DNA of 54,084 nucleotides from contig JAJYGT010000155.1 of NCBI GenBank assembly GCA_021785005.1, positions 1 to 54,084 of the forward strand. Reading direction: 5' to 3'. The notes below the pieces were generated by a model. It made no database searches. It was not told the DNA's origin and saw only the letters and a program-made list of their open reading frames with translations. Shown one piece after another: positions 43,467 through 52,885 of the stretch; within the stretch, counting starts at the first letter, position 1; every line of letters starts with the position of its first letter. Source of the stretch: Actinomycetes bacterium (GTDB lineage Bacteria; Actinomycetota; Acidimicrobiia; Acidimicrobiales; Acidimicrobiaceae). The position numbers and the translations under genes are program-made.

Positions 43467-44387
43467 TTGAGCGGTGACGTTGTGGGGGTTGCGCATTCAC
43501 CGAGCGCGCAAAACGTCGAGCAAATTGATCATTTCATCGCATTCAAATTGGGTATTATGGAGTCGACCAAATCGATGTACCGTAAAGACCTGATGGCGTT
43601 TGCCACATACCTAGGTGATAAAGACATAACTGAAATAGGCATGGATGAGGTTAAACGATATTTGGCGGTATTGCGTAGAGACGGCTTGGCGCAACGCACG
43701 CTTTTAAGAAAGTCAAGTATTTTAAGGTGCTTTTACGCTTACTTGGTATCGACTGATGGCCGAGCCAAATCTGACTTTGCCAAGTTGTCTGTTGGGAAAG
43801 CACCTTTGGGTCTGCCCAAGCCAATTGCCCAAGAACGCACTGCTGAGATGTTGAATCGTGTTGCGGTCGCGTACCGACAGACCCATGATGAAAGAACGTT
43901 GCGGGATTGGCTGATCTTGGAACTTTTATACGGTTCAGGACTGCGTGTTTCAGAAGTGTGCGACTTGCGTTTGAGCGATTTTCATGTGCATGAGGGATAC
44001 ATAATAGTAATTGGAAAGGGCGCAAAAGAGAGACACGTTCCTTTGTCATTGCCAGCTAAAAGTGCGTTTGAAGCCTGGGTTTTGACGCACATAGGTTCGC
44101 GGGATTCTAAACATACAAGAGCTTTTTTGAATGCGAGAATGTCGCCACTCACACCTCGTGATGTTCGTAGGATCCTAGATCGTTGGGCGCCATTTAGAAT
44201 TTCACCGCACCAACTAAGGCATTCTTTTGCTACAGATCTTTTGTCTCATGGAGCTGATTTGCGATCTGTTCAGGCACTATTGGGTCATGCATCGGTAGGT
44301 ACAACCCAAATATATACCCAAGTTACACTTGCGCGAATTAAAGATGTGCATGCTAAGACTCATCCAAGGAATAACAATGACGACTAG
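43467..44387 (+). CDS. xerC: Tyrosine recombinase XerC-like
   Basis: About 306 residues of a Xer-type tyrosine recombinase that resolves chromosome dimers. The N-terminal SAM-like core-binding domain covers about 20-105, and the catalytic domain follows. The catalytic set is complete: Arg160 in YGSGLRVSE, Lys184 in IGKGAKER, His248 and Arg251 in PHQLRHSFATD, His274 in GHASVGTTQIYT, and Tyr283. The frame is open from GTG 43401, but TTG 43467 has AAGGCGG six bases upstream and gives normal length; the choice is uncertain. Its last codons overlap the sigma factor start. Confidence 0.9.
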   Translation: MSGDVVGVAHSPSAQNVEQIDHFIAFKLGIMESTKSMYRKDLMAFATYLGDKDITEIGMDEVKRYLAVLRRDGLAQRTLLRKSSILRCFYAYLVSTDGRAKSDFAKLSVGKAPLGLPKPIAQERTAEMLNRVAVAYRQTHDERTLRDWLILELLYGSGLRVSEVCDLRLSDFHVHEGYIIVIGKGAKERHVPLSLPAKSAFEAWVLTHIGSRDSKHTRAFLNARMSPLTPRDVRRILDRWAPFRISPHQLRHSFATDLLSHGADLRSVQALLGHASVGTTQIYTQVTLARIKDVHAKTHPRNNNDD

Positions 44388-45174
44388 GATGAACTCTGTG
44401 GATTCGGACGAAGTAGATCAGATTGCTCTTTTATGGAAAGAGTACAAGCAGACCAAGAGTGCCGCTACCCGCGACAGGCTAATAGTGAGGTATTCGCCAT
44501 TGGTGAAATACGTCGCAAGCAGGGTAGCAACAGGTCTGCCAGGAAATATTGATCCAGCTGACCTAGTGTCGTATGGTATTTTCGGCCTAATAGACGCTAT
44601 TTCAAAATTTGATCCCGAACGCGCCATCAAGTTTGAAACTTACGCTATCGCAAGAATAAAAGGTGCAATAATCGACGAGCTTCGTGCAATCGATTGGGTT
44701 CCAAGATCAGTTCGGTCTAAGGCGCGAATGGTCGAAAAGGCGATCGTTAAGCTTGAAGCAAAAATGTTACGGAGCCCTTCAGACGAAGAATTAGCTCAAG
44801 AGCTAGGTATTACGCCGCGGGATCTCGGCGATATTTTGACCGAAACTAGGCGTTTAGGTGTTGCAGCACTCGATGAAATTCTCGCAGGCGCTGAACGCGG
44901 TGATTCAGCAACTCTAGGAGATACGATTCCCGATAAAGGAACTGGTCCGGTACTTAGTTTTGAAAACGAAGAAACCAAGCAGCTCTTGGCCATGGCGGTA
45001 AACCGCCTCCAAGATCGCGAAAAAATGGTGCTTGCGCTTTACTATTACGAAGGTTTTACGTTAGCGGAAATTGGGCAGGTGCTTGGGGTGACAGAGTCGC
45101 GCGTGTGTCAAATACACACCAAAGCGGTTATGCAGCTAAGACTTCGTCTCAATGACTTTGATAAACAAGAATAA
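44377..45174 (+). CDS. whiG: RNA polymerase sigma factor, WhiG/FliA type
   Basis: A 265-residue sigma-28-group factor. Region 2 contains LVKYVASRVATGLP, DPADLVSYGIFGLIDAISKFDP and FETYAIARIKGAIIDELRAIDWVPRSVR, the signature of the FliA/WhiG class. Region 3 lies around 110-160, and region 4 has LYYYEGFTLAEIGQVLGVTESRVCQIHTKAVMQLR as its promoter-binding helix-turn-helix. ATG at 44377 has AAGGA six bases upstream and overlaps xerC. WhiG controls sporulation in Streptomyces, where it also lies just upstream of rpsB (from memory); a motility role is the alternative. No anti-sigma gene is adjacent. Confidence 0.93.
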   Translation: MTTRMNSVDSDEVDQIALLWKEYKQTKSAATRDRLIVRYSPLVKYVASRVATGLPGNIDPADLVSYGIFGLIDAISKFDPERAIKFETYAIARIKGAIIDELRAIDWVPRSVRSKARMVEKAIVKLEAKMLRSPSDEELAQELGITPRDLGDILTETRRLGVAALDEILAGAERGDSATLGDTIPDKGTGPVLSFENEETKQLLAMAVNRLQDREKMVLALYYYEGFTLAEIGQVLGVTESRVCQIHTKAVMQLRLRLNDFDKQE

Positions 45175-45359
45175 GTAGCGCTATGTTAGCGCTCACCACT
45201 TTTAACTGCTCAATTATCCAGCGAGTAGTATTTTTAGGCCCGAAGATACCTTTGCTTTAGATAAGCTTTAGATCGACAAAATCACGTTCACGAGCGTCCC
45301 AACGGTCGCAAAGAATTTGCGCGAGCTCGAGAACATGTTTAACCGTGGGAGGAAACCAA

Positions 45360-46208
45360 GTGAGTCAAGCACCAGTAGTAACGATGCGCCAGCTTTTGGA
45401 AGCTGGAGTACATTTCGGACATCAAACCCGAAGATGGAATCCAAAGATGAAAAGATTCATCTTTGGGGAGCAAAATGGCATTTATGTAATCGATTTGCAC
45501 CAAACCTTAAATCGTATCGAAACCGCATATGTTTTTGTTCGCGATTTAGCTGAGAAAAATGGCAATGTTCTTTTTGTAGGTACGAAAAAGCAGACCCATG
45601 ACCCTATAGCAAACTATGCACAAATGTGCGGCATGCCCTACGTTAACGAGCGCTGGCTCGGAGGAATGTTGACCAATTTTTCAACGATATTGGGTCGAGT
45701 AAAAAAAATGCAGGAATACGAGCGAATGCTCGAGGCAGGCGACTTTGACGCAATGCCAAAAAAAGAAGCTTTGATATTATCGAGAGAGCTTGAGAAGTTG
45801 CAGCGAAATCTTGGGGGTTTAAGGAACCTAGATAAGTTGCCGGATGCGCTTTTTGTAATCGACACCAAAAAAGAGGCAATTGCAGTAACTGAAGCCAACA
45901 AGCTTGGAATTCCGATCGTTGCCGTTGTGGATACTAACTGTGACCCAGATGTGATCAAGTACGTAATTCCGGGCAACGACGATGCAATTAGGTCAGGCGA
46001 ATTGATGTGTAGAGTAATTTCAGATGCCGTACTAGAGGGGCGTAGGTCGCTACCAGAAGTTACGAATTTGACTAAAGTTCGAGACCCAGAGTCCGAATCA
46101 AAACGCGCTGTTGCACAAAGTGAAGCAAAACGAAAAGCAAGTGAAGAAGCGCGCGAGCGCGAGGCAAGAATTGCTTCAAAGCGCGGACAAAAGACTCAAG
46201 AAAAGTGA
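45360..46208 (+). CDS. rpsB: 30S ribosomal protein S2
   Basis: A 282-residue S2 protein with the family signatures [22 protein letters not shown] near the start, [36 protein letters not shown] and [14 protein letters not shown]. The basic, Glu/Lys-rich tail beyond residue 235 is longer than in E. coli, as is usual in actinobacteria. GTG at 45360 has GGGAGGA six bases upstream; the open frame before it has no site. Its 185-base upstream region may hold the S2 regulatory leader, though no structure was identified. tsf follows after 181 bases. Confidence 0.97.
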   Translation: MSQAPVVTMRQLLEAGVHFGHQTRRWNPKMKRFIFGEQNGIYVIDLHQTLNRIETAYVFVRDLAEKNGNVLFVGTKKQTHDPIANYAQMCGMPYVNERWLGGMLTNFSTILGRVKKMQEYERMLEAGDFDAMPKKEALILSRELEKLQRNLGGLRNLDKLPDALFVIDTKKEAIAVTEANKLGIPIVAVVDTNCDPDVIKYVIPGNDDAIRSGELMCRVISDAVLEGRRSLPEVTNLTKVRDPESESKRAVAQSEAKRKASEEAREREARIASKRGQKTQEK

Positions 46209-46389
46209 AATACTGCAATACTTAGGACACGGCTGATCTTTACAGTCCGTAGGAATTTATTGGTTATTTGTTAATGGTTGATCCAGCGTGTTAGCTTTTT
46301 AGCAGGAGCCGTAGTCATGCTCAATTTGATTGACTGAACCACGGGGTACCGCTTTTGGATCGAAATTAGGAAGAAGTAAAGGGGAAACA

Positions 46390-47181
46390 ATGGCAGTTGC
46401 CGCCTCAGATGTGGCCGCCCTTCGAAAATCGACAGGCGCAGGCATGATGGATGCCAAGCGAGCACTTGAAGACGCTGGTGGTGATATGGAGAAAGCCGCG
46501 CGTGTTTTGCGTGAAAAAGGCAAGGCAAGTGCAGCCAAGCGAGATGATCGTGAGAATTCGCAGGGCGCGGTCGCTCTAATTATTGATAATGGTGAAGTGG
46601 GAACGATCGTCGAACTCAAGTGCGAGACGGATTTTGTTGCTAAATCCACCGAGTTTGTTTCTCTCCTTGATGAGATTACTGCGGCGGTAGCTGAAAAAGG
46701 TATTGAGGCTAGGGATTCGTTTTCGTCCGAGCTCGAAGAGCTTCGCGTATTGCTAAAAGAAAAGATAGAACTAGGAAAAGTAGCAAGGTTTGTTGCACCA
46801 GCGGGCGCAATTATCGATGGCTATCTCCATTATCAATCAGATCGTGGCGTGAACGCGGTATTGGTAGAAGTTGCAGGAGGCGACAGAGAATTGGCTCATA
46901 ATATTGCCGTTCATGTAGCTTTTTCGAAGCCGCAATATCTCTCACGAAACGAAGTACCCGCGGACTTGGTTGCGTCGGAACGAGCGACACTTGAAGCAAT
47001 TTCTAGGAACGAAGGTAAACCAGAGGCTCAATTGGAGAAAATCGTCGACGGTCGTTTGCGAGGTTTCTTCGAACAGATTTGCCTATTGGATCAGCCATAC
47101 GTTCGTGATGAAAAAGTCACTATTGAGAAGATGCTAGGCGTGGCAAAAATAAACCGATTCGCTCAGATTACCATCGGTTAG
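46390..47181 (+). CDS. tsf: Elongation factor Ts
   Basis: A 263-residue guanine-nucleotide exchange factor for EF-Tu. The N-terminal UBA-like helices (VAALRKSTGAGMMDAKRAL) are followed by the catalytic TDFVAKS motif in VELKCETDFVAKSTEF near 76-91, and the dimerisation half has HVAFSKPQYL and LLDQPYVRDE. ATG at 46390 has GGGG about six bases upstream; the frame open to 46330 is not used. It follows rpsB, the usual partner, and precedes pyrH by four bases. Confidence 0.97.
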   Translation: MAVAASDVAALRKSTGAGMMDAKRALEDAGGDMEKAARVLREKGKASAAKRDDRENSQGAVALIIDNGEVGTIVELKCETDFVAKSTEFVSLLDEITAAVAEKGIEARDSFSSELEELRVLLKEKIELGKVARFVAPAGAIIDGYLHYQSDRGVNAVLVEVAGGDRELAHNIAVHVAFSKPQYLSRNEVPADLVASERATLEAISRNEGKPEAQLEKIVDGRLRGFFEQICLLDQPYVRDEKVTIEKMLGVAKINRFAQITIG

Positions 47182-47185
47182 AGTT

Positions 47186-47932
47186 ATGGATACTGTCGCT
47201 CAATCTTCGTCTGGCGCTAAATGGAAGCGTGTAGTTTTGAAACTCTCGGGTGAAGCTTTAGCGAGTTCATCGTCCGACGAGGTGATCGACGCAAAAGTGT
47301 TAGAACAGGTCGCGTCTGAGATCGTAGAAGCAACTCAAGTTCTCAAAGTTGAAATGGCGGTCGTGGTTGGCGGAGGAAATATTTGGCGAGGTGGTGTTGG
47401 CGCAGGTGCGAAGCTTGAGCGCGCCACCTCGGACAATATGGGAATGCTGGCGACTACGATAAACGCCCTAGCTCTGCAAAATGCAATTGAGAAAATGGGA
47501 CAGCCAACTAGAGTTCAAAGCGCAATAGTAATGGCCGAGCTTGCTGAGCCTTACATTAGACGAAGGGCAATTCGTCAACTCGAAAACGGAATAGTAGTCA
47601 TTTTTGCTGCGGGAACTGGATCTCCCTACTTTACGACTGACACCGCGGCAGCTTTGAGATGTGCTGAAATTGATGCACAAATTGTCCTAAAGGGAACACA
47701 TTCGGGAATCGACGGCATCTATACGGCGGATCCTAAAGTCTATCCCGATGCGGTGAAGTATGATACGTTGAGTTTTATGGATGTTGTGTCAAAAGATCTC
47801 AAAGTTATGGATCTTACTGCGATAACGTTTTGTAAAGATAACGATCTACCGGTCCATGTTTTTGATTTAATGCAACCCGGTAACATTCTTCGCGCCCTAC
47901 GTGGCGAATTCTTGGGTACGCTTGTTTCATAA
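47186..47932 (+). CDS. pyrH: UMP kinase
   Basis: A 248-residue bacterial UMP kinase of the amino-acid kinase fold, phosphorylating UMP to UDP. VVLKLSGEAL (about 16-25) is the N-terminal nucleotide loop, VVGGGNIWRGG near 60-70 is the phosphate loop, and FAAGTGSPYFTTDTAAALRCAEI (about 139-161) binds UMP. LKGTHSGIDGIYTADPKVYP continues the C-terminal half. ATG 47186 has a weak ribosome-binding site four bases after tsf, so coupling is probable. Its stop overlaps the frr start (TAATG). Confidence 0.97.
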   Translation: MDTVAQSSSGAKWKRVVLKLSGEALASSSSDEVIDAKVLEQVASEIVEATQVLKVEMAVVVGGGNIWRGGVGAGAKLERATSDNMGMLATTINALALQNAIEKMGQPTRVQSAIVMAELAEPYIRRRAIRQLENGIVVIFAAGTGSPYFTTDTAAALRCAEIDAQIVLKGTHSGIDGIYTADPKVYPDAVKYDTLSFMDVVSKDLKVMDLTAITFCKDNDLPVHVFDLMQPGNILRALRGEFLGTLVS

Positions 47933-48501
47933 TGGATCAATCAATTTTAGAAATCGCTTTGTTAGAAGCGAAAGAGAAGATGCATAAAGTTATTATGCAT
48001 ACCCAAAGTGAATTTTCAAACTTTCGCACAGGTAGAGCCTCTCCAGCATTGGTGGAACGTCTTACAGTCGAATACTATGGCACTGAGCTACCCTTGGTTC
48101 AGCTTGCCGGATTTTCTATCCCTGAAGCGAGAGTGCTGGTTGTGACCCCTTATGACAAAGGTGCACTCGGTGCTATTGAAAAAGCCATACAGGGATCCGA
48201 TTTAGGTATTAACCCATCTAATGACGGAGTCGTAATTCGCTTGAATTTTCCTGCACTTACTGAAGAGCGCCGAAAAGACATTGTGAAACAAGTGCGACAA
48301 AAAGCTGAAGATGGAAAAGTCGCAGTTAGAAATCAGAGGCGAGCATCGCGCGCGGAACTCGAACAGGCAGAGAAGCGCCACGATATCAACCAGGACTTGC
48401 TTGAACGGGGTGAGAAAGAATTAGACAAGTTGACGGCTGAATCAATCGCAGAAATTGACAGAATGCTCGATACTAAAGAGAAAGAACTTATGGAAGTTTA
48501 G
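47932..48501 (+). CDS. frr: Ribosome recycling factor
   Basis: A 189-residue protein that splits the post-termination ribosome together with EF-G. FRTGRASPALVERLTVEYYG (about 32-51) and EARVLVVTPYDKGALGAIEKAIQGSDLGINPSNDG are the family blocks, and the long three-helix bundle ends in AESIAEIDRMLDTKEKELMEV. ATG 47932 overlaps the pyrH stop. It is 43 bases from cdsA, completing the usual rpsB-tsf-pyrH-frr-cdsA order. Confidence 0.97.
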   Translation: MDQSILEIALLEAKEKMHKVIMHTQSEFSNFRTGRASPALVERLTVEYYGTELPLVQLAGFSIPEARVLVVTPYDKGALGAIEKAIQGSDLGINPSNDGVVIRLNFPALTEERRKDIVKQVRQKAEDGKVAVRNQRRASRAELEQAEKRHDINQDLLERGEKELDKLTAESIAEIDRMLDTKEKELMEV

Positions 48502-48544
48502 CGCGGATTGAAGTCAACAGGTTGAAGTGTCTCGGGAGGATTGA

Positions 48545-50098
48545 GTGAAGCATGTGTACTCTGGCGGTTCGCTAGATGACGATTCAAATCTAGATGGATT
48601 GATTTTTAAATCTAAATTGAATGGTGAGATTGATCTTGATGCAGCGTCTGACGAGACGGATTCATCATTGCCTCCGTGGACTGCTCCTCCCACTGGTGAA
48701 ATACCAAAAATTTTTAATTTCAATCGGGATACAGAGTTGCGCGTTGACCTTGAAAAGACAGATTCCGGTGCGCTTTCTTGGGCGCGTGAGGCGCGACACC
48801 TTGACAAGGGTTTCAAGCATGCAAATGTATCGATAGAAGAAGCCCAACATGGGTCACAGGGATCTTTTGACGACTGGAGTGACGATAACGATTCCGATTT
48901 ATTGAGGGGAACTTATTCATCTCATGGCTCTAACGAACATCAATATGAGAAGCTCAATACGCAGCCGGTACGTTCTGTCTCGTCGCGTACGAATCCCCTT
49001 TTGACTTTTAGAGATCGCGACCGTGGCGTTCGTTCGCGCGAAGCGGCCCGGGTGACTGCTATATCGGAAAAGGATGGGGAGGAATTGTCACAAGATGTGA
49101 CCGGACCCAAGCATAGAAAAGTTGGTTCTAAGCCCAAGAGGCGTCGTACTTCCCCTTACAAGACAGGATCTGGCCCGGTCAATAATTCCGGTGGCGATTC
49201 TCCCAAGCATTTCCGAACCAGTAATTCAAAACAGAAATCTGGCATTAAGAAAAGTTGGATTGACATTTCGGAATTTTACAGGGTGTCAACAGGAATAGCC
49301 CTTGGTGCTGCGACAATTGTGATATTTCTGATCGGTCAAGCGGCATTTATCCCCTACCTCCTTATCATGATGGTGCTGGCGGTTGTTGAATTCTACGAAA
49401 TGATAGGTCGAAAACCAGAAGGTGATACCAAGCCACATATTAGGCCATACCGCTTGGTTGGCTTCATTGGTACGATAGGAGTCGTAGTAGGCGCGTATGA
49501 AAAAGGCGCTACCGCCATAACGTTCGCATTGGGATTCACGATTTTAGTTTCAATGATATGGTACCTTGCAGGCATCATGAAGACGGGTGGCTTGTCGAAC
49601 GTCGGAATGACGCTTCTTCCTGTTATGTGGATTGGAGTCGGCGGGGCATTTGCAGCTCTAATTGTTCGACCTATTAACGGTGATCCACGACGTGGTATGG
49701 CCTACATGATGGCCATTATTCTTACAACGGTTGCGGCCGATGTGTTTGCATATTTAGGTGGCTCATTATTCGGTCATAGGTTGCTTGCTCCGTCAGTTTC
49801 GCCTAGGAAAACGCTGGAAGGAGCGCTATTCGGTGCACTAGGCGCTATTCTGACTGGATCATTGTTGGCAAGCCACATTCACCCGGTAACTGTCTCGGTT
49901 GGAGGCGCGCTTGGAGTTATTGCGGCAATTGCTGGACCGTGTGGCGACTTAATCGAATCTCAAGTAAAACGCGAGATGGGCGTCAAAGATTCAGGTTTTA
50001 TTTTGCCGGGTCACGGTGGAATGTTGGATCGGATTGATGCGCTGATTTTTGTAACTCCGTTTTCATACTATTTCTTGTATTTTGGTCATCATATTTGA
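48545..50098 (+). CDS. cdsA: Phosphatidate cytidylyltransferase with long N-terminal extension
   Basis: A 517-residue CDP-diacylglycerol synthase. The C-terminal half (about 249-517) has eight or so membrane segments and the family signature SQVKREMGVKDSG, then LPGHGGMLDR near 482-501. The first about 240 residues form an extension rich in Asp, Ser, Arg and Gly, with no membrane segment and no known domain, much longer than the normal short cytoplasmic N terminus. GTG at 48545 has GGGAGGA five bases upstream, so the extension appears to be translated. It makes CDP-diacylglycerol for phospholipid synthesis. The extension may be disordered and bind another protein (inference). Confidence 0.93.
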   Translation: MKHVYSGGSLDDDSNLDGLIFKSKLNGEIDLDAASDETDSSLPPWTAPPTGEIPKIFNFNRDTELRVDLEKTDSGALSWAREARHLDKGFKHANVSIEEAQHGSQGSFDDWSDDNDSDLLRGTYSSHGSNEHQYEKLNTQPVRSVSSRTNPLLTFRDRDRGVRSREAARVTAISEKDGEELSQDVTGPKHRKVGSKPKRRRTSPYKTGSGPVNNSGGDSPKHFRTSNSKQKSGIKKSWIDISEFYRVSTGIALGAATIVIFLIGQAAFIPYLLIMMVLAVVEFYEMIGRKPEGDTKPHIRPYRLVGFIGTIGVVVGAYEKGATAITFALGFTILVSMIWYLAGIMKTGGLSNVGMTLLPVMWIGVGGAFAALIVRPINGDPRRGMAYMMAIILTTVAADVFAYLGGSLFGHRLLAPSVSPRKTLEGALFGALGAILTGSLLASHIHPVTVSVGGALGVIAAIAGPCGDLIESQVKREMGVKDSGFILPGHGGMLDRIDALIFVTPFSYYFLYFGHHI

Positions 50099-50221
50099 CC
50101 TACTCGTCGCGTGCGCAAGATGCGTTTTGCCATTTCGATGGGACTCGAATTTTGAGTGTCTAAAACCATGCGTCATTCGCGATTTGCAATTGCTTGACGT
50201 AAGGTTCCAGTCGATGAAAAG

Positions 50222-51409
50222 ATGAATATGGGTGAGGTTGAGCGTTTGGACATGAAGACTGTTTCGATATTTGGAGCAAGCGGGAGCATTGGTAAACAAG
50301 CTCTTGATGTGATACGCAACTCAAATGGTAGATACGAAGTGTACGCGCTCAGCGTCCGACAATCCATTGATACCCTTATTGCGCAGGCTCGGGAGTTTAG
50401 GCCAAAAGTAGTCGTGGTTGCCGATGAACAGGCTGCTCGCATTGTCAAGGATGATCTGCCGGGTATTGACGTTCGATTTGGAGATGAGGGGTTAAGTTCT
50501 ACTGCAGCCGAAGCAGATGTAGCTTTGAATTCAGTTGTAGGGTTTGCTGGACTCCAAGTTACCATTTCGGCGTTGGCAGCGGGTAAAAGATTGGCGCTCG
50601 CGAACAAAGAGTCTCTCGTCGCCGCGGGACCGATCGTTAGATCAATTTTAAAAAACAGTAGCGGTGAAATTATTCCTGTTGATTCTGAACACGCTGCAAT
50701 TCATCAATGTCTTCGGGGCTCAAATAAAAATGAGGTAAAGAGCTTGATTCTTACGAGCTCGGGAGGGCCGTTTCGAACTAGTGATGCCGAGGAGTTGAAT
50801 TTCGTTACCAAAGATCAAGCTCTATCTCATCCTATCTGGTCCATGGGTCCGAAAATTACAATTGATTCATCCACCTTGATGAATAAGGCCTTAGAAGTGA
50901 TTGAGGCCGTGGAGTTGTTCGATGTTCGCGGCGATCAAGTGGACGTGGTGATCCATCCTCAGTCAGTCGTTCATTCAATGGTGTCTTTCGTGGATGGCTC
51001 TGTAATAGCTCAAATGTCCAAGCCCAATATGTGTCTTCCGATCGCGTATGCACTTGGATACCCCGACCGTTTTGAGCCAGAGTACGGCACCCTTGACTTT
51101 AAAAATCCCATCGCATTGAGTTTCGAGGCGCCTCGTATGGATGTGTTTCGTAGCCTGAATTATGCCTACGATGCGATCCGCATTGGTCGCGGCGCACCCG
51201 CCTGGCTAAGTGCGGTGAACGAGGTGGTTGTAGATGCCTTTTTGCGCGATGAATTTCGATGGATTGATATATTTGCGTTGATCGAATCGTCGATGGAATT
51301 GTTTGATCCGGTGGATTTGGAACAACCAGAGGATGTCGTTATGTTGGATAAGTTGGCGAGGGTTCGTTGTCAAGAGGTGATAGACCGGTGGCACAACCGA
51401 GGTTTGTAG
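50222..51409 (+). CDS. dxr: 1-deoxy-D-xylulose 5-phosphate reductoisomerase
   Basis: A 395-residue enzyme of the MEP isoprenoid path, turning DXP into MEP with NADPH. GASGSIGKQALDVI (about 18-31) is the coenzyme motif, ALANKESLVAAG lies near 126-137, PVDSEHAAIHQCLRG (about 154-168) carries metal ligands, and SSGGPFR and HPIWSMGPKITIDSSTLMNKALEVIEA follow as the catalytic loop. The ATG at 50222 has no good site; TTG 50246 or ATG 50252, after GGTGAGG, are plausible shorter starts that leave the coenzyme motif intact. It is followed by rseP and ispG, an order common in actinobacteria. Confidence 0.95.
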   Translation: MNMGEVERLDMKTVSIFGASGSIGKQALDVIRNSNGRYEVYALSVRQSIDTLIAQAREFRPKVVVVADEQAARIVKDDLPGIDVRFGDEGLSSTAAEADVALNSVVGFAGLQVTISALAAGKRLALANKESLVAAGPIVRSILKNSSGEIIPVDSEHAAIHQCLRGSNKNEVKSLILTSSGGPFRTSDAEELNFVTKDQALSHPIWSMGPKITIDSSTLMNKALEVIEAVELFDVRGDQVDVVIHPQSVVHSMVSFVDGSVIAQMSKPNMCLPIAYALGYPDRFEPEYGTLDFKNPIALSFEAPRMDVFRSLNYAYDAIRIGRGAPAWLSAVNEVVVDAFLRDEFRWIDIFALIESSMELFDPVDLEQPEDVVMLDKLARVRCQEVIDRWHNRGL

Positions 51410-51416
51410 CACTTCG

Positions 51417-52793
51417 ATGCCTCTAAAAGCAGGAACTGGAGATAGTTTGGAACAAGAATCGAGTCAGAATGAGTCAAGGACAGCAATAAGCGGTCTAGAC
51501 CATCAGGCGAAATCAGACGATATTTATATAGAAGGCGATGCCTTGGTTGAAAGTCGTGGTCAGCTGTGGCGTAGTCTTGCAAGGGTAGCGCTAGTTTTTG
51601 CTAGTATCGTGGGTCTGTCAATGTACTTCCACGTCGCAAAGACGTTGGCGGTTGTTTTGGCTTTGATATTAATGATTATGATCCACGAGCTCGGTCACTT
51701 TGCTACGGCCAAGTGGTCGGGTATGAAAGTCACGGAATATTTTCTTGGATTCGGTCCAAAACTATGGTCGTTTAAACGTGGAGAAACTGAATACGGCGTA
51801 AAAATACTTCCCGCAGGTGGTTATGTAAGAATCGTTGGAATGACGAACTTAGAGACCGTAGATCCCACGGATGAATCTAAAGCGTATCGTAACGCTACTT
51901 TCCCGAGAAAGGTTTTAGTTTCCTCAGCAGGGTCAATAATGCACTTTGTGATGGCGTATTTGATTTTGGTAATCTTATTCTCGGTGGTGGGCGTCGCTAA
52001 TCCTGCAAAGGCACAAATTGCATCTTTGGTTCAGTTTTCAAAAGGCATGGCTCCAGCCGCGATCGCTGGGTTGCAACCGGGAGACATCATCCAGTCTGTA
52101 AATGGCACCCCGATTGGTTCAATAGACAACCTCGTAACTCAAATTCAAGATTCGGCCGGCAAGATTTTGGTTTTGGGGATACAGCGTGGCGACATAAATG
52201 TCACAAAGTCAGTTCAGCCGGTGGAGGCGCTCGCTCTGGAGTCAGGAGTTTCTGGATCGGCAGGTACTCTTGGACTGATCGGGGTACGACTGACTGAGCC
52301 TGTTCAAACCGTTGGAGTATTGACTAGTTTTGTTCGTCCATTTAGTGTGATCGGCAGTTATAGTGCGGCGACAGTAACCGCACTTGTCTCACATTTTTCA
52401 CCATCGGGAATAACGCAGTATGTGAAGGCATTGTCACACCCTGCCTCAACTACTTCTGGGGCGGGCGCGGACGTTCGCTTTGAGTCGCCTGTAGGTATTG
52501 TACGTTTGGCGAGTCAGGCAGCGAATGTAGGGCTGGGTGCCGTGTTGACGTTGTTGTTTTCAATCAACGTATTCATTGGGATTTTCAACATGGCTCCGCT
52601 ACTTCCACTTGATGGAGGCCATGTAGTTATCGCGACCTACGAAAGAATTAGATCGCGCCGTGGCAGACCATTTCATGCTGATATGATGAAGCTAATTCCA
52701 GTTACCTATGCGGTATTGTTCATAATTGTTCTTTTGGGAGTTACAGCGCTGTACCTAGATATCACCCATCCACTAGCCAATCCGTTTGGTTAG
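51417..52793 (+). CDS. rseP: Site-2 intramembrane metalloprotease, RseP/Rip1-like
   Basis: A 458-residue zinc protease that cleaves transmembrane substrates such as anti-sigma factors. The zinc motif HELGH is at 90-94 in a membrane helix, the PDZ domain spans about 195-280 (GLQPGDIIQSVNGTPI), and the second zinc site LPLDGGH is near residue 397-403. Four main membrane segments are seen (about 54-75, 77-98, 172-195, 370-395, plus 425-447). A charged N-terminal stretch of about 50 residues precedes the first helix. The ATG at 51417 is seven bases after dxr, with only a distant AGG. Its substrate here is unknown. Confidence 0.94.
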   Translation: MPLKAGTGDSLEQESSQNESRTAISGLDHQAKSDDIYIEGDALVESRGQLWRSLARVALVFASIVGLSMYFHVAKTLAVVLALILMIMIHELGHFATAKWSGMKVTEYFLGFGPKLWSFKRGETEYGVKILPAGGYVRIVGMTNLETVDPTDESKAYRNATFPRKVLVSSAGSIMHFVMAYLILVILFSVVGVANPAKAQIASLVQFSKGMAPAAIAGLQPGDIIQSVNGTPIGSIDNLVTQIQDSAGKILVLGIQRGDINVTKSVQPVEALALESGVSGSAGTLGLIGVRLTEPVQTVGVLTSFVRPFSVIGSYSAATVTALVSHFSPSGITQYVKALSHPASTTSGAGADVRFESPVGIVRLASQAANVGLGAVLTLLFSINVFIGIFNMAPLLPLDGGHVVIATYERIRSRRGRPFHADMMKLIPVTYAVLFIIVLLGVTALYLDITHPLANPFG

Positions 52794-52885
52794 ATCGACT
52801 AACCACCAGGGCCATTAGTTAGCTGCTCGATTCGTCGGTCGGCAGAAAAATATTTGACGACAGGTAAAAGATCAAAGGAGGGAAT

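Noticed and set aside
45180-45200. AGCGCT repeat after the sigma factor gene as a terminator
   Set aside because: The stem is only six bases, self-complementary, and lacks a clear T-run.
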